From NCBI GenBank assembly GCA_036652035.1, contig JAVVWR010000009.1:1-62148 (forward strand): a DNA stretch of 62,148 bases, read 5' to 3'. Below are positions 8,382 through 20,044 of the stretch, in pieces. The first letter of the stretch is position 1; every line of letters begins with the position of its first letter. The notes beneath the pieces were generated by a model, which ran no database searches, was not told the origin of the DNA, and was given only the letters and a program-made list of their open reading frames with translations. A program made the position numbers and the translations under genes. The stretch comes from JAEZVV01 sp036652035. GTDB taxonomy: Bacteria; Pseudomonadota; Gammaproteobacteria; Burkholderiales; Burkholderiaceae_F.

Positions 8382-9107
8382 TTACTTCTTAACCGGACGC
8401 GTGCCAACCACTTCGATTTCCGTGCGGCGGTTAGGCTGCAGGCACTCGATCAGTTGCTTCTGGTTCTTGATCACGCCCTTGGCGGACGGGTTGGCGCATT
8501 CCTTGACGGGATTGGCCTTGCCCTTGCCTTCCGTGTAGACACGGTTGGGTTCGATGCCCTTGCTCACCAGGTAGGCCTTGACAGTCTGAGCGCGCTCTTG
8601 CGAGAGCTTCAGGTTGTACTTGTCGCTACCGATGCGGTCGGTGTAGCCAACCGCGATGATGACTTCAAGGTTCACGCCGGCCAGCTTCGAGACCAGATCG
8701 TCAAGAACTTGCTTGCCTTCGGGCTTGAGGGCGTACTTGTTGAACGCGAACAACGTGTCAGCCGCGAACGTCACCTTCTCGCTCGTGGGGGCGGGCGGCG
8801 GCGGGGGCGGCGGCGGGGTCACGACCGGCGCGGGCGGCGGCGGCGGGGGCGGCGGCTCGCAGACGGCCTTGGGCAGAATTGCCTTGTCGCACTGGCAGCC
8901 GGCGCCATTGATGCCGCCGGCTTCAGCCAGGGCGGGCGTCCAGAAGCCGGTGCGCCAGCACAGGCCGAACGGATCCATCACAACTTTGCCGTCGGGCGAC
9001 TGAACGTACGGGACGGTTTGGGCGGCGGTGCTTTGGGCAAACGCGGCGCCGGAGACTGCCATCATCGCCGTAGCGATCAGGCAACCGATCTTCGCGGATT
9101 TTTTCAT
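8382..9107 (-). CDS. ompA: OmpA-family outer-membrane protein with polyproline linker
   Basis: A 241-residue protein started at the ATG at 9107, behind GAGGAG. The signal peptide is MKKSAKIGCLIATAMMAVSGAAFA. A short N-terminal segment has the motif PFGLCWRTGFWTP seen in burkholderial OmpA proteins and is too short for an eight-stranded barrel. Two runs of eight prolines follow (CEP8AP and TP8AP). The C-terminal peptidoglycan-binding OmpA domain has VIIAVGYTDRIGSDKYN and LSQERAQTVKAYL, and ends RRTEIEVVGTRPVKK. The prolines probably form a stiff spacer between the outer membrane and the cell wall. It is single-gene, with a strong terminator. Confidence 0.9.
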   Translation of the reverse strand: MKKSAKIGCLIATAMMAVSGAAFAQSTAAQTVPYVQSPDGKVVMDPFGLCWRTGFWTPALAEAGGINGAGCQCDKAILPKAVCEPPPPPPPPAPVVTPPPPPPPPAPTSEKVTFAADTLFAFNKYALKPEGKQVLDDLVSKLAGVNLEVIIAVGYTDRIGSDKYNLKLSQERAQTVKAYLVSKGIEPNRVYTEGKGKANPVKECANPSAKGVIKNQKQLIECLQPNRRTEIEVVGTRPVKK

Positions 9108-9218
9108 GTTTCTCCTCACTCGAGATCGCAGACTATCTGCAACGTAAACGGGGGGGCCGTGCGTCGCAGCCGTATAGCACCCCATCGGGAATCAGCCGCC
9201 GTTCAGCGCGTGTGGCGC

Positions 9219-10562
9219 TTATGACGCCGACCCTTCCAAGAACTGCTGCGCCTTATTCTGCCACGCACGTGCGAGCCGATTGATGTCGCTTTCGGCACCC
9301 TTGACCGAGGCTTTGGCGAGCTGTCGCATTTGCACAACAGGCTCGCCGCCAATCCAGACGTGACTTACAGACTCACGACCCGCGCTGTAGACGAGTTGCG
9401 CAATGGGATCAAACAGCGGAATGGTTTCGGCTTGTTCAAGATCAATCGCAATCAAATCGGCGTTTTTGCCAACTTCTATTGATCCAATGCAGGTCTCAAG
9501 ACCGAGTGCTCGGGCACCCGCCAGCGTGGCGCATTCCAAAACCTCGGCGGCCGGCAAGGCAGCGGCATCGCCAATCACGGCTTTGCCCAGCAAGGCGCCC
9601 AATCGCGTCTCGCTCATCATGTCGAGTCGGTCATTGCTGGCGGCGCCGTCGGTGCCGATCCCCACATTCACTCCGGCGGCGCGCAGCGCTGCGACGGGGG
9701 CAAAGCCGCTCGCGAGCTTGAGGTTCGACGCCGGGCAGTGAGCCACCGAAGCGCCGCGCGCGGCAAGCAGTTCGATCTCTGCGGGCAGCAGGTGGACGGC
9801 GTGAACGGCAATCAGGCGCTCGTTGACGAGACCCAGCCGCTCAAGCCGCTCGAGCGGACGCACGCCGATGGTGGCGAGCGACTCATCGACTTCGTAAGCG
9901 GTTTCGTGCAGATGGATGTGGACCGGCAAGTCGAGCTCTTCCGAGAGCATCGCGATCCGGGTCAGCGTGGCGTCACTCACCGTGTAAGGAGCGTGCGGCG
10001 CCAGAGTAAAGCTCACCAGCGGGTCGCCGCGGAAGGCGTCGCGGGCGGCGAGCCCCTTGCTCAGATAGTCCTCGGCGTCGGCGGCGTAGGACGACGGAAA
10101 CTCGATCGCGATCGCGCCCACCGCGCAGCGCATTCCCAGGGAGCGCATCCCGCGAGCGGCGGCCTCGGGAAAGAAATACATGTCCGAGCAGCAGGTCGTG
10201 CCGCCGCGCAGCATCTCGAGCGCCGCCAGGCGTGCGCCGTCGTAGACGAACGCGTTCGAGACCAGCGCCCGCTCGAGCGGCCAGATCCGCTCGTTGAGCC
10301 AGCGCATCAGCGGCAGATCGTCGCCAACGCCGCGCAGCAAGCTCATCGACGCGTGGGTGTGGAGGTTCACAAAACCCGGCATCAGGACTTGGCCGGGCAG
10401 GCGGACGTGCGTGCGCGCCTGGACGCTGGCGCGCGCCTGCGCCGCCGGCAGGAGGGCAACGATGCGGCCACGGTCGATCGCCACGGCATGGTCGGGCAGC
10501 ACGGTGCCGCGCGGTTGAATGGGGATGACCCATCCGGCTTCGATCAGGGTGTCGACTTGCAT
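9219..10562 (-). CDS. mtaD: 5-methylthioadenosine/S-adenosylhomocysteine deaminase-like amidohydrolase
   Basis: A 447-residue TRZ/ATZ-family metal-dependent deaminase. Metal and catalytic motifs are in order: MPGFVNLHTH with His68 and His70, DLPVHIHLHETAYE, LIAVHAVHL, VAHCPASNLKLASGF and VGIGTDGAASND. Such enzymes deaminate methylthioadenosine, SAH or related purine nucleosides; the exact substrate is inferred. The start at 10562 gives the normal N terminus. An in-frame ATG at 10622 is possible but would place the hairpin at 10579-10600 inside the gene. No Shine-Dalgarno precedes either. It stands divergent from gyrA. Confidence 0.85.
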   Translation of the reverse strand: MQVDTLIEAGWVIPIQPRGTVLPDHAVAIDRGRIVALLPAAQARASVQARTHVRLPGQVLMPGFVNLHTHASMSLLRGVGDDLPLMRWLNERIWPLERALVSNAFVYDGARLAALEMLRGGTTCCSDMYFFPEAAARGMRSLGMRCAVGAIAIEFPSSYAADAEDYLSKGLAARDAFRGDPLVSFTLAPHAPYTVSDATLTRIAMLSEELDLPVHIHLHETAYEVDESLATIGVRPLERLERLGLVNERLIAVHAVHLLPAEIELLAARGASVAHCPASNLKLASGFAPVAALRAAGVNVGIGTDGAASNDRLDMMSETRLGALLGKAVIGDAAALPAAEVLECATLAGARALGLETCIGSIEVGKNADLIAIDLEQAETIPLFDPIAQLVYSAGRESVSHVWIGGEPVVQMRQLAKASVKGAESDINRLARAWQNKAQQFLEGSAS

Positions 10563-10578
10563 GGCAGGGGAGCGGACC

Positions 10579-10600
10579 AGGCCCGCCGGGCGGGCCTTTT
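10579..10600 (+). terminator. Terminator-like hairpin in the mtaD/gyrA divergent gap
   Basis: AGGCCCGC and GCGGGCCT with a 3-base loop are followed by TTTTC on the plus strand. It faces gyrA but no plus-strand gene precedes it, so it could stop antisense transcripts coming from mtaD, or fold in the mtaD leader 17 bases before its ATG. Confidence 0.4.
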
Positions 10601-10810
10601 CTGGAAAGTGGTGACTAGTCATTTTGCCAGCCACTCTTGATGGAACGCTTGGCGCGCGGCGCCGGCCCGGCTGGCGGACGCGCTGGGTCGGGGCGGGATA
10701 GCGTTGAAACGGTCCAGTCCGTACCCGGGTGCAGCCGGTCGGCGGGCCGCATAAACCCTGGTGTCGAGCTATCGCCTGGGGGAGACGGCTCGGGTGGGGC
10801 GGTAGGGCAC

Positions 10811-10819
10811 TGATAAACT
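10811..10819 (+). promoter_or_regulatory. Possible extended -10 element of the gyrA operon
   Basis: TGATAAACT fits the extended -10 pattern TG-N-TATAAT at 4 of 6 hexamer positions, with no recognisable -35. A transcript from here would have a leader of about 75 bases before gyrA. This is weak evidence. Confidence 0.3.
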
Positions 10820-10898
10820 CGCGTGCTTGCCGTCATACCTTTCGCGCGCCGATTTTGGCGTGCTGCGCGCCAGCTGGCGCACCGCTTCCGGAAACCCG

Positions 10899-13517
<2,619 letters not shown>

Positions 13518-14603
13518 ATGACGCGCGTTCATAACTTCTCGGCCGGTCCGGCGACTTTGCCTGAGGAAGTGCTGCGCGAAGCGCAGACCGACATGCTCGA
13601 CTGGCACGGTCGTGGCTGGTCGATCATGGAGACCAGCCACCGCGGCAAGGATTTCGTCGCCATCCAGGACGAAACCGAAGCCCTGTTGCGCCGCCTGCTG
13701 GGCATTCCCGCCGACTACGAAGTGCTGCTGCTGCAAGGCGGCGCTCACCTGCAGTTTGCAATGGTGCCGATCAACCTGATGGGCGCTGGCACCCAGGCCG
13801 ACTACATCGTCAACGGCGTGTGGTCGGAGAAGGCCGCCGAAGAGGCGCGCCGCTTCGGTCAGGTGCGAGTGGCGGGTTCAATCGACGACGGCGCCGCTCC
13901 TGGCGCGCCGCGCCAGGGCGAACTCGATCTCGACGAGGCCTCGTCCTACGTCCACTACTGCTCGAACGAGACGGTCAACGGCATCGAGTTTCCGTACGTG
14001 CCCGAGACTGGTCGTGTGCCGCTGGTGGCCGACATGTCATCGCACTTCCTGTCGCGCCCGGTCGATGTGTCCCGCTTCGGCCTGATCTACGCCGGCGCGC
14101 AGAAGAACTTCGGCCCGGCGGGCCTCACCGTGGTGATCGTGCGCAAGGACCTGCTCGGCATGTGCGGCAAGCACTGGCCGACCATGCTCGACTACGCGGT
14201 CCACGCCAAGGCGGGCTCGGCCTACAACACGCCGCCCACCTACTCGATCTACATCGCCAATCTGGTGCTCAAGTGGCTCGAGCGCCAGGGCGGGGTCGAA
14301 GGAATCGAGCAGCGCAATATCGAGAAGTCGGCCCTGTTGTATGACGCCATCGATGCCTCGGGCGGCTTCTATGCCAACGTGGTCGAGCGCGATTGCCGCT
14401 CGCGCATGAACGTGCCGTTCTTCCTGAAAGACAGCGCGCTCGACGCCGAGTTCCTCGCTGGCGCCGACCAACGTGGCCTGGTGCAGTTGAAGGGCCACCG
14501 CATCGTCGGCGGCATGCGGGCCTCGATCTACAACGCCATGCCGGTCGACGGTGTGCGCGCCCTGGTTTCTTACATGCAGGAATTCGCCCGTACGCATGGA
14601 TGA
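13518..14603 (+). CDS. serC: Phosphoserine aminotransferase
   Basis: A 361-residue PLP enzyme converting 3-phosphohydroxypyruvate to phosphoserine (and serving pyridoxal phosphate synthesis). It has NFSAGPATLPEEVL at the start, the PLP-phosphate loop LQGGAHLQFAMVP and the Schiff-base lysine Lys196 in YAGAQKNFGPAG. It begins directly after the gyrA stop codon, with GGAAGGAAAG inside the gyrA end as ribosome site, and overlaps pheA by 8 bases, so it is translationally coupled on both sides. Confidence 0.97.
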   Translation: MTRVHNFSAGPATLPEEVLREAQTDMLDWHGRGWSIMETSHRGKDFVAIQDETEALLRRLLGIPADYEVLLLQGGAHLQFAMVPINLMGAGTQADYIVNGVWSEKAAEEARRFGQVRVAGSIDDGAAPGAPRQGELDLDEASSYVHYCSNETVNGIEFPYVPETGRVPLVADMSSHFLSRPVDVSRFGLIYAGAQKNFGPAGLTVVIVRKDLLGMCGKHWPTMLDYAVHAKAGSAYNTPPTYSIYIANLVLKWLERQGGVEGIEQRNIEKSALLYDAIDASGGFYANVVERDCRSRMNVPFFLKDSALDAEFLAGADQRGLVQLKGHRIVGGMRASIYNAMPVDGVRALVSYMQEFARTHG

Positions 14604-15690
14604 CACTTCGCCCGATGCGCGGCTCGCGCCGCTGCGGGAAGCGATCGATTCGATCGATACCCAACTCGTAGCCCTGCTCAACCAACGCGCTGAAATCGCG
14701 CGCCAGGTGGGTGAGGTCAAAGGCACCGTGGGTGCCCCGGTCTTTCGCCCCGAGCGCGAGGCCGAAGTGATCCGCAAGGTCGTCGCCAAGAGCGGCGGCC
14801 CCTTGCCCGACGCCAGCGTCGGCGCGGTGTTCCGCGAGATCATGAGCGCCTGCCGCGCGCTCGAGCGGCCGCTGGCGATCGCGTATCTGGGGCCGGCCGG
14901 GACTTTCTCCGAAGCGGCGATGGTGCGGCAGTTCGGCACCAGCGTGAACGGCGTTCCCTGCGCCACGCTCGACGAAGTGTTTCGGGCGGCCGAGGCCGGC
15001 ACGGTTGATTTCGCCATCGTGCCGATGGAAAACAGCACCGAAGGCGCGGTCAGCCGCACGCTCGATCTGCTGCTGGCTACGCCGCTCAAGATCATCGGCG
15101 AAGTCTCGATCCCGGTTCACCACAACCTGCTCACCGCTACCGGCACGCTCGAGGGCATCACCCGGGTGGCGGCGCATTCGCAGGCGCTGGCGCAATGCGC
15201 CGGCTGGTTGAACGAGAACGTCCCTCAGCTCGACCGCCAAGGCGTGGCGAGCAATGGCGAAGCGGCCCGGCTGGCCGCGTCCGATCGCACGCTGGCCGCC
15301 ATCGCTGGCGAAGCGGCGGCAAGCCGTTACGGTCTGCAGATTGCCGCGGCGCACATTCAGGACGACGCCTCCAACCGCACCCGCTTCGTCGTGCTGGGCT
15401 TTCAGGACACCACGCCGTCCAAGGCGCCGGGCAAGGACAAGACTTCGCTCATCCTGTCGGTGCCGAACAAGGCCGGGGCGGTCTTCCATGTCTTGAGCCC
15501 GCTCGCCACACATGGCGTGTCGATGAGCCGGCTCGAGTCGCGTCCGGCGCGCACCGGCACCTGGGCTTATTACTTCTATGTCGATGTCGAGGGCCATGCT
15601 CTTGACGAGAAAGTCGCGCGCGCGCTGGACGAACTCAAGGCGGCGTGTGCGTTCTACAAAAACCTCGGCTCCTACCCGGCCGAGGCGTGA
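14596..15690 (+). CDS. pheA: Bifunctional chorismate mutase/prephenate dehydratase (P-protein)
   Basis: A 364-residue enzyme for the two steps from chorismate to phenylpyruvate. Residues 1-90 are an AroQ-type chorismate mutase (LREAIDSIDTQLVALLNQRAEIA). Residues of about 95-275 are the prephenate dehydratase (LGPAGTFSEAA, IVPMENSTEGAV, and ASNRTRFVVLG with the catalytic Thr-Arg-Phe). The C-terminal ACT domain contains the Phe-binding motifs GAVFHVL and ESRPARTG. The start at 14596 is chosen because it overlaps serC by 8 bases and gives the usual N terminus. Feedback inhibition by phenylalanine is expected from the ACT domain. Confidence 0.97.
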   Translation: MDDTSPDARLAPLREAIDSIDTQLVALLNQRAEIARQVGEVKGTVGAPVFRPEREAEVIRKVVAKSGGPLPDASVGAVFREIMSACRALERPLAIAYLGPAGTFSEAAMVRQFGTSVNGVPCATLDEVFRAAEAGTVDFAIVPMENSTEGAVSRTLDLLLATPLKIIGEVSIPVHHNLLTATGTLEGITRVAAHSQALAQCAGWLNENVPQLDRQGVASNGEAARLAASDRTLAAIAGEAAASRYGLQIAAAHIQDDASNRTRFVVLGFQDTTPSKAPGKDKTSLILSVPNKAGAVFHVLSPLATHGVSMSRLESRPARTGTWAYYFYVDVEGHALDEKVARALDELKAACAFYKNLGSYPAEA

Positions 15691-15697
15691 GGAAGTC

Positions 15698-16816
15698 ATG
15701 ACCGAGCAAGCGATCAACCGGGCCGCGCCCGAGCATGTGCGTGCGATGGCGCCCTACCAGGCCGGCAAACCGATCGAAGAGCTGGCGCGCGAGCTGGGGC
15801 TCGATCCGGCCGGCATCGTCAAGCTGGCGTCGAACGAAAATCCGCTTGGCATGCCGGCTTCGGCCCGGCGCGCGATTGCCGCCGCGCTTGAGGATCTGGC
15901 GCGTTACCCCGACGACAACGGTTTTGCCCTGAAGGCGGCGATTTCCGAGCGCTGCGGCGTACCGGCCGACTGGATCACCCTGGGCAACGGCAGCAGCGAC
16001 ATTCTCAACCTGGCCGCCGCTGCCACCTTGATGCCTGGCCGCAGTGCGGTGTTCTCGCAGTATTCGTTTGCGGTTTACGCGCTCGCCACCCAGGCGCGCG
16101 GTGCGACCGCCATCGTGGTGGCGGCCAAAGATTACGGCCATGACCTTGAGGCGATGGCCGCCGCGATTCGCCCCGACACGGCGCTGGTCTTCATCACCAA
16201 TCCCAACAACCCGACCGGCACTTACTTGTCCGGGCCGGCGATCGAGGCCTTCCTTGAGCAGGTTCCCGCTCATGTGATGGTGGTGCTCGACGAGGCCTAC
16301 AACGAATACCTGCCGCCCGAGCTCAAGCTCGACGCGCTGGGCTGGGTCAAGCGCTTCCCCAACCTGCTGGTCTCTCGCACTTTCTCCAAGGCGTTCGCCC
16401 TGGCCGGATTGCGAGTGGGTTACGGCATCGCACAGCCGGCGCTGATTGATCTGCTGCAACGCGTGCGCCAGCCGTTTAACGTCAACACCGTGGCGCAGGC
16501 CGCGGCGGTGGCGGCGCTGGGCGATGACGACTTCATCGCCCAGGGTTACGAGCTCAATCGTGCAGGTCTGGTTCAGCTGACCGCGGCTTTCGATCGTCTG
16601 GGCCTGGAGTACGTGCCGAGCTTTGGCAACTTCATCCTGGTCAAGGTCGGTCCTGCCGCTCGCATCAACCAGGCACTGCTTGAGCGCGGCGTGATCGTGC
16701 GGCCGGTCGCCAACTACGGCCTGCCCGAATGGCTGCGGGTGTCGATTGGTCTGGAAGCCGAAAACGAGCGCTTTATCTCGGCACTGAAGGCCTCTCTCGC
16801 CGAGGTTGGCGGCTGA
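15698..16816 (+). CDS. hisC: Histidinol-phosphate/aromatic aminotransferase
   Basis: A 372-residue class I/II PLP aminotransferase of the HisC type: VKLASNENPLG, ITNPNNPTG, DEAYNEY and the PLP lysine Lys231 in SRTFSKAFALAGLRVGYG. Its place between pheA and tyrA suggests it transaminates aromatic keto acids (phenylpyruvate, hydroxyphenylpyruvate or prephenate) instead of, or besides, histidinol phosphate; this is inference from context. GAGG precedes the ATG at 15698. The stop TGA overlaps the tyrA ATG by one base. Confidence 0.93.
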   Translation: MTEQAINRAAPEHVRAMAPYQAGKPIEELARELGLDPAGIVKLASNENPLGMPASARRAIAAALEDLARYPDDNGFALKAAISERCGVPADWITLGNGSSDILNLAAAATLMPGRSAVFSQYSFAVYALATQARGATAIVVAAKDYGHDLEAMAAAIRPDTALVFITNPNNPTGTYLSGPAIEAFLEQVPAHVMVVLDEAYNEYLPPELKLDALGWVKRFPNLLVSRTFSKAFALAGLRVGYGIAQPALIDLLQRVRQPFNVNTVAQAAAVAALGDDDFIAQGYELNRAGLVQLTAAFDRLGLEYVPSFGNFILVKVGPAARINQALLERGVIVRPVANYGLPEWLRVSIGLEAENERFISALKASLAEVGG

Positions 16817-17682
16817 TGCAGCTGGCTCTAATTGGCACCGGCCTGGTCGGCGGCTCGCTCGCGGCGGCTTGGCGCGAGGCGGGGTTGGTCGACGAGGTTC
16901 TCGCCTGTGACCGTGATCCGGCGGCTTGCGCCAGTGCCGTCGCGCTGGGCGTGGCCGACGCCTGCACGGACTCGGCGGCCGAGGCGGTGCGCGGTGCTGA
17001 TTGGGTGGTGCTCGCCGTGCCGGTGGGGGCGATGGCCGAGGTGCTGGCGCAGATCGCTCCCGCTTTGCGCGCCGACGCGATCGTCACCGATGTCGGTTCG
17101 ACCAAGGCGAGCGTGATCGCCGCCGCCCGTGCGCAACTGGGCGCAGCGTTCTCGCGCTACGTACCGGCGCACCCGATTGCCGGTGGCGAGCTGCCGGGCG
17201 TGGAGCATTCGAACCCGGGTCTTTTTGCCGGCAAGCTGGCGATCACCACGCCCGAGGTCGAAACCGACCCGGCGGCGCTGGAAACCATCGAGGCGGCCTG
17301 GCGCGCCATTGGCAGCCGGGTGCTTCGCATGAGCGCGGCCGACCACGATCAGGTGTTCGCTGCGGTCAGCCACTTGCCGCACTTGCTTGCTTTTGCGCTG
17401 GTGGCGCGAATCGCTGCCGAGCCCGACGCCCAAGCCAAGCTGGGTTTTGCCGGTGCCGGCTTTCGGGATTTCACCCGAATCGCGGCCTCGAGCCCGGTGA
17501 TGTGGCGCGATATCTGCCTCGCCAACCGGGTCGCCTTGTCGGCTGAACTGGCCGGCTACCGCGCTTTGCTCGACGAGATGCAACTCGCTCTGGATCAGGG
17601 CGACGCGCCGCGGCTTGAAGCTACTTTCGACCTTGCCAGTTCCACCCGACGCCGCTTCGGCGCGGGCTGGGATTCGGAATGA
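16816..17682 (+). CDS. tyrA: Prephenate (or arogenate) dehydrogenase
   Basis: A 288-residue NAD(P)-dependent enzyme of tyrosine synthesis. The Rossmann fingerprint GTGLVGGSLAAAW is at the N terminus, with TDVGSTK and the active-site segment PAHPIAGGELPGVEHS. It has no fused chorismate mutase or ACT domain. The ATG overlaps the hisC stop (TGATG) and the gene overlaps aroA by ATGA, a compact coupled arrangement. The choice between prephenate and arogenate as substrate is not visible. Confidence 0.95.
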   Translation: MQLALIGTGLVGGSLAAAWREAGLVDEVLACDRDPAACASAVALGVADACTDSAAEAVRGADWVVLAVPVGAMAEVLAQIAPALRADAIVTDVGSTKASVIAAARAQLGAAFSRYVPAHPIAGGELPGVEHSNPGLFAGKLAITTPEVETDPAALETIEAAWRAIGSRVLRMSAADHDQVFAAVSHLPHLLAFALVARIAAEPDAQAKLGFAGAGFRDFTRIAASSPVMWRDICLANRVALSAELAGYRALLDEMQLALDQGDAPRLEATFDLASSTRRRFGAGWDSE

Positions 17683-19007
17683 ACCCGTTGCCTGCCATGA
17701 CCGCTGATTCCCTCACGCTCGAAGCCATCGCTCACGCTCAGGGCGAGGTGCGACTGCCGGGTTCAAAGAGCATTTCCAACCGGGTTCTGCTGCTCGCCGC
17801 GCTGGCGCGCGGAACGACGGAACTCACCGGCCTGCTGGCGGCCGATGACACCCGGGTGATGATTGCGGCCTTGCGAACTCTGGGCGTGAGCATCGACCTC
17901 GATGGCGAGACCGCACTCATCCGCGGCTGCGACGGACAGTTTCCGGTGCGCTTGGCCGAGCTGTTTTTGGGCAACGCTGGCACGGCGTTTCGGCCGCTGA
18001 CGGCGGCGTTGGCTTTTGCCGGCGGCGAGTATTCACTCGACGGCGTGGCCCGCATGCGCGAGCGCCCGATTGGCGATCTGGTCGATGCCTTGAACGCGCT
18101 GGGCGCCAGGATCGACTACCGCGGCGAGCCCGGTTTTCCGCCGCTGGCGATCCACGCGGCGACGCGAATGACAAGCGAGGTGGTCGAGATCCGCGGCAAT
18201 GTCTCAAGCCAGTTTCTGTCCGGTCTGTTGATGGCGGCTCCGCTGGTGGCGCCGGCCGCGGGTTTGCGCATCCGGGTCGCGGGCGATCTGATTTCGCAGC
18301 CTTACGTCAGCATGACCGTGGCCTTGATGGCGCGGTTTGGCGTGACCGTTGAGCCGATTGGCCAGGAGTTTGTCGTGCCGCACGCCTCGTATGTGGCGCC
18401 GGGCCGCGTTGCGGTCGAAGGCGACGCGTCCGGTGCCTCCTATTTCCTGGCGCTGGGCGCCATTGCGGGGGGACCGGTGCGGGTGCTGGGCGTGGGCGCC
18501 CATAGCGTCCAGGGCGATGTCGGCTTTGCCGACTTCCTGGCTCGCATGGGGGCAAGCATCACGGTGGGACCGGACTGGATCGAGGCCGCAGCGCCAAAAT
18601 CTGGCCGTTTGCAGGGGATCGACGCCGATTACACCGCGATCCCGGATGCGGCCATGACCATTGCCGCGGCGGCACTGTTTGCCGAAGGGCCGAGCACTTT
18701 GCGCGGCATCGCCTCGTGGCGGGTCAAGGAAACCGACCGCATCGCCGCCATGGCGACCGAGTTGCGCAAGCTTGGCGCCACGGTCGAAGAAGGCGCTGAC
18801 TGGCTGAAAGTCACTCCACCCGCGGCGGTGCGAAGCGCGGCGATCGACACGTATGACGACCACCGCATGGCCATGTGTTTCTCACTCGCAGCCTGCGCCG
18901 GTGTGGCGGTCACGATCCACGACCCCGCCTGCGTGGCCAAGACCTTTCCCGATTACTTCGACCGGCTTGCGGGTCTGGTCAAGCCGGCACCGGTCGGCGC
19001 TGACTGA
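17679..19007 (+). CDS. aroA: 3-phosphoshikimate 1-carboxyvinyltransferase (EPSP synthase)
   Basis: A 442-residue shikimate-pathway enzyme joining shikimate 3-phosphate and PEP. Diagnostic motifs are LPGSKSISNRVLLLAALARG near the N terminus, LGNAGTAFRPLTAALA (PEP site) and, near the C terminus, YDDHRMAMCFSLAA. The LGNAGTAFRPL loop fits the class I, glyphosate-sensitive form. The start at 17679 overlaps the tyrA stop by ATGA; an in-frame ATG at 17697 is the alternative. Its last 29 bases overlap the convergent DUF2061 gene. Confidence 0.97.
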   Translation: MNPLPAMTADSLTLEAIAHAQGEVRLPGSKSISNRVLLLAALARGTTELTGLLAADDTRVMIAALRTLGVSIDLDGETALIRGCDGQFPVRLAELFLGNAGTAFRPLTAALAFAGGEYSLDGVARMRERPIGDLVDALNALGARIDYRGEPGFPPLAIHAATRMTSEVVEIRGNVSSQFLSGLLMAAPLVAPAAGLRIRVAGDLISQPYVSMTVALMARFGVTVEPIGQEFVVPHASYVAPGRVAVEGDASGASYFLALGAIAGGPVRVLGVGAHSVQGDVGFADFLARMGASITVGPDWIEAAAPKSGRLQGIDADYTAIPDAAMTIAAAALFAEGPSTLRGIASWRVKETDRIAAMATELRKLGATVEEGADWLKVTPPAAVRSAAIDTYDDHRMAMCFSLAACAGVAVTIHDPACVAKTFPDYFDRLAGLVKPAPVGAD

Positions 19008-19191
19008 GCCGAGTCCACGCTCGCTCGTGGAAAAAGAAGGCGACGGTATTGACGAGCGGCTCGACCAACGCCAGGGTGCTGGCGATGGCGACGCTGCCGG
19101 TGAGCCACCAGCCCAGAGAAAACGCGACCGTGAAGTGCAGGGCCGCAAAGCTGGCGGTCTTGGCAAGGCTGAGGCTCAGAGGAATTCGCAT
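18979..19191 (-). CDS. DUF2061 small membrane protein
   Basis: A 70-residue protein from the ATG at 19191. It shows the DUF2061 pattern: SLAKTASFAALHFTVAF, a second hydrophobic stretch LTGSVAIASTLALVEPLVNTV and the ending FFFHERAWTRL. Two transmembrane helices are expected and the function is unknown. It is antisense to the plus-strand operon: its 3' end overlaps aroA by 29 bases and it fills the aroA-cmk gap, so transcription across aroA-cmk would oppose it. The family pattern makes a real gene likely despite the size. Confidence 0.7.
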   Translation of the reverse strand: MRIPLSLSLAKTASFAALHFTVAFSLGWWLTGSVAIASTLALVEPLVNTVAFFFHERAWTRLSQRRPVPA

Positions 19192-19280
19192 GGCGGCTCC
19201 GGATGGATTTAGAACTTCATGTTCGCTGCGCGGCGGGCCCCGGTCCATTTGATTGTTTCGATGGTTTCAATAGGCAGGAC

Positions 19281-19940
19281 ATGAACGCAGACATCCCGAT
19301 CATTGCGATCGACGGGCCGACCGCGTCGGGCAAGGGCACGATCGCGCAACGAGTGGCCGACGCCCTTGGATTTCACTACCTCGATTCCGGCGCTTTGTAC
19401 CGCTTGGCGGCCCTCAGAGCGCTCGAGGCCGCCGTCCCGCTGGATGATGAAACCGGCTTGGCCGCGGTAGCCGCGCAACTGGCGCCGCGATTTGCCGGGG
19501 GAGCCATCTGGCTGGGGCAGCGCGACGTGAGTGAGGCGATTCGGGCCGAGGCCGTCGGCGTCGCCGCCTCGAAAATCGCGGTTTACCCACGGGTTCGCCA
19601 GGCCTTGTTCGACTTGCAGCGAGGATTTGGCCGTGCGCCGGGTCTGGTGGCCGACGGCCGTGACATGGCGAGCGTGGTGTTTCCCGAGGCCAGGCTCAAG
19701 GTGTTTCTGACCGCCAGTCCCGAGGCGCGCGCCGAGCGGCGCCATAAGCAGTTGATGGCAAAGGGAATTCAAACTAAAATCACCAACCTTGCGCGGGATT
19801 TGCGTGAGCGTGACGAGCGCGACATGTTGCGCGCCGCTGCTCCCTTGACCCCCGCGCAGGGCGCGAAACTGCTTGATTCATCAACGCTTTCGATCGATGA
19901 GGTCGTGGCCTTGGTACTCAAGTGGTATCAGGAAGCCTGA
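19281..19940 (+). CDS. cmk: Cytidylate kinase
   Basis: A 219-residue P-loop kinase making CDP/dCDP. The P-loop is IDGPTASGKGTIAQ, followed by LGFHYLDSGALYRL, VADGRDMASVVFPEARLKVFLTAS and a C-terminal region with LRERDERD. The start at 19281 is preceded by AGGCAGGAC. It sits between aroA and rpsA, as in many proteobacteria. A strong terminator follows 24 bases after the stop codon. Confidence 0.96.
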   Translation: MNADIPIIAIDGPTASGKGTIAQRVADALGFHYLDSGALYRLAALRALEAAVPLDDETGLAAVAAQLAPRFAGGAIWLGQRDVSEAIRAEAVGVAASKIAVYPRVRQALFDLQRGFGRAPGLVADGRDMASVVFPEARLKVFLTASPEARAERRHKQLMAKGIQTKITNLARDLRERDERDMLRAAAPLTPAQGAKLLDSSTLSIDEVVALVLKWYQEA

Positions 19941-19963
19941 GGTCGAACTCAGGTCATAAAGGT

Positions 19964-19994
19964 GCGGTCGGATCGGTCCGGCCGCGTTTTTTTT
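19964..19994 (+). terminator. Strong terminator between cmk and rpsA
   Basis: GCGGTCGGA and TCCGGCCGC form a 9-bp stem (one G-U) with loop TCGG, followed by G and eight T. It lies only 50 bases before the rpsA ATG, so rpsA must use read-through or a promoter in the short remaining leader. Confidence 0.9.
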
Positions 19995-20044
19995 AACACC
20001 GCCTGGGCGCAAAGCTTGGGCGTGACACCGAGAAACCCAACCAC

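Noticed and set aside
8790..8870. Short tandem repeat or CRISPR-like array in the GGCGGCGGCGG run
   Set aside because: It is coding sequence for the OmpA polyproline linker, in frame, with no spacer pattern.
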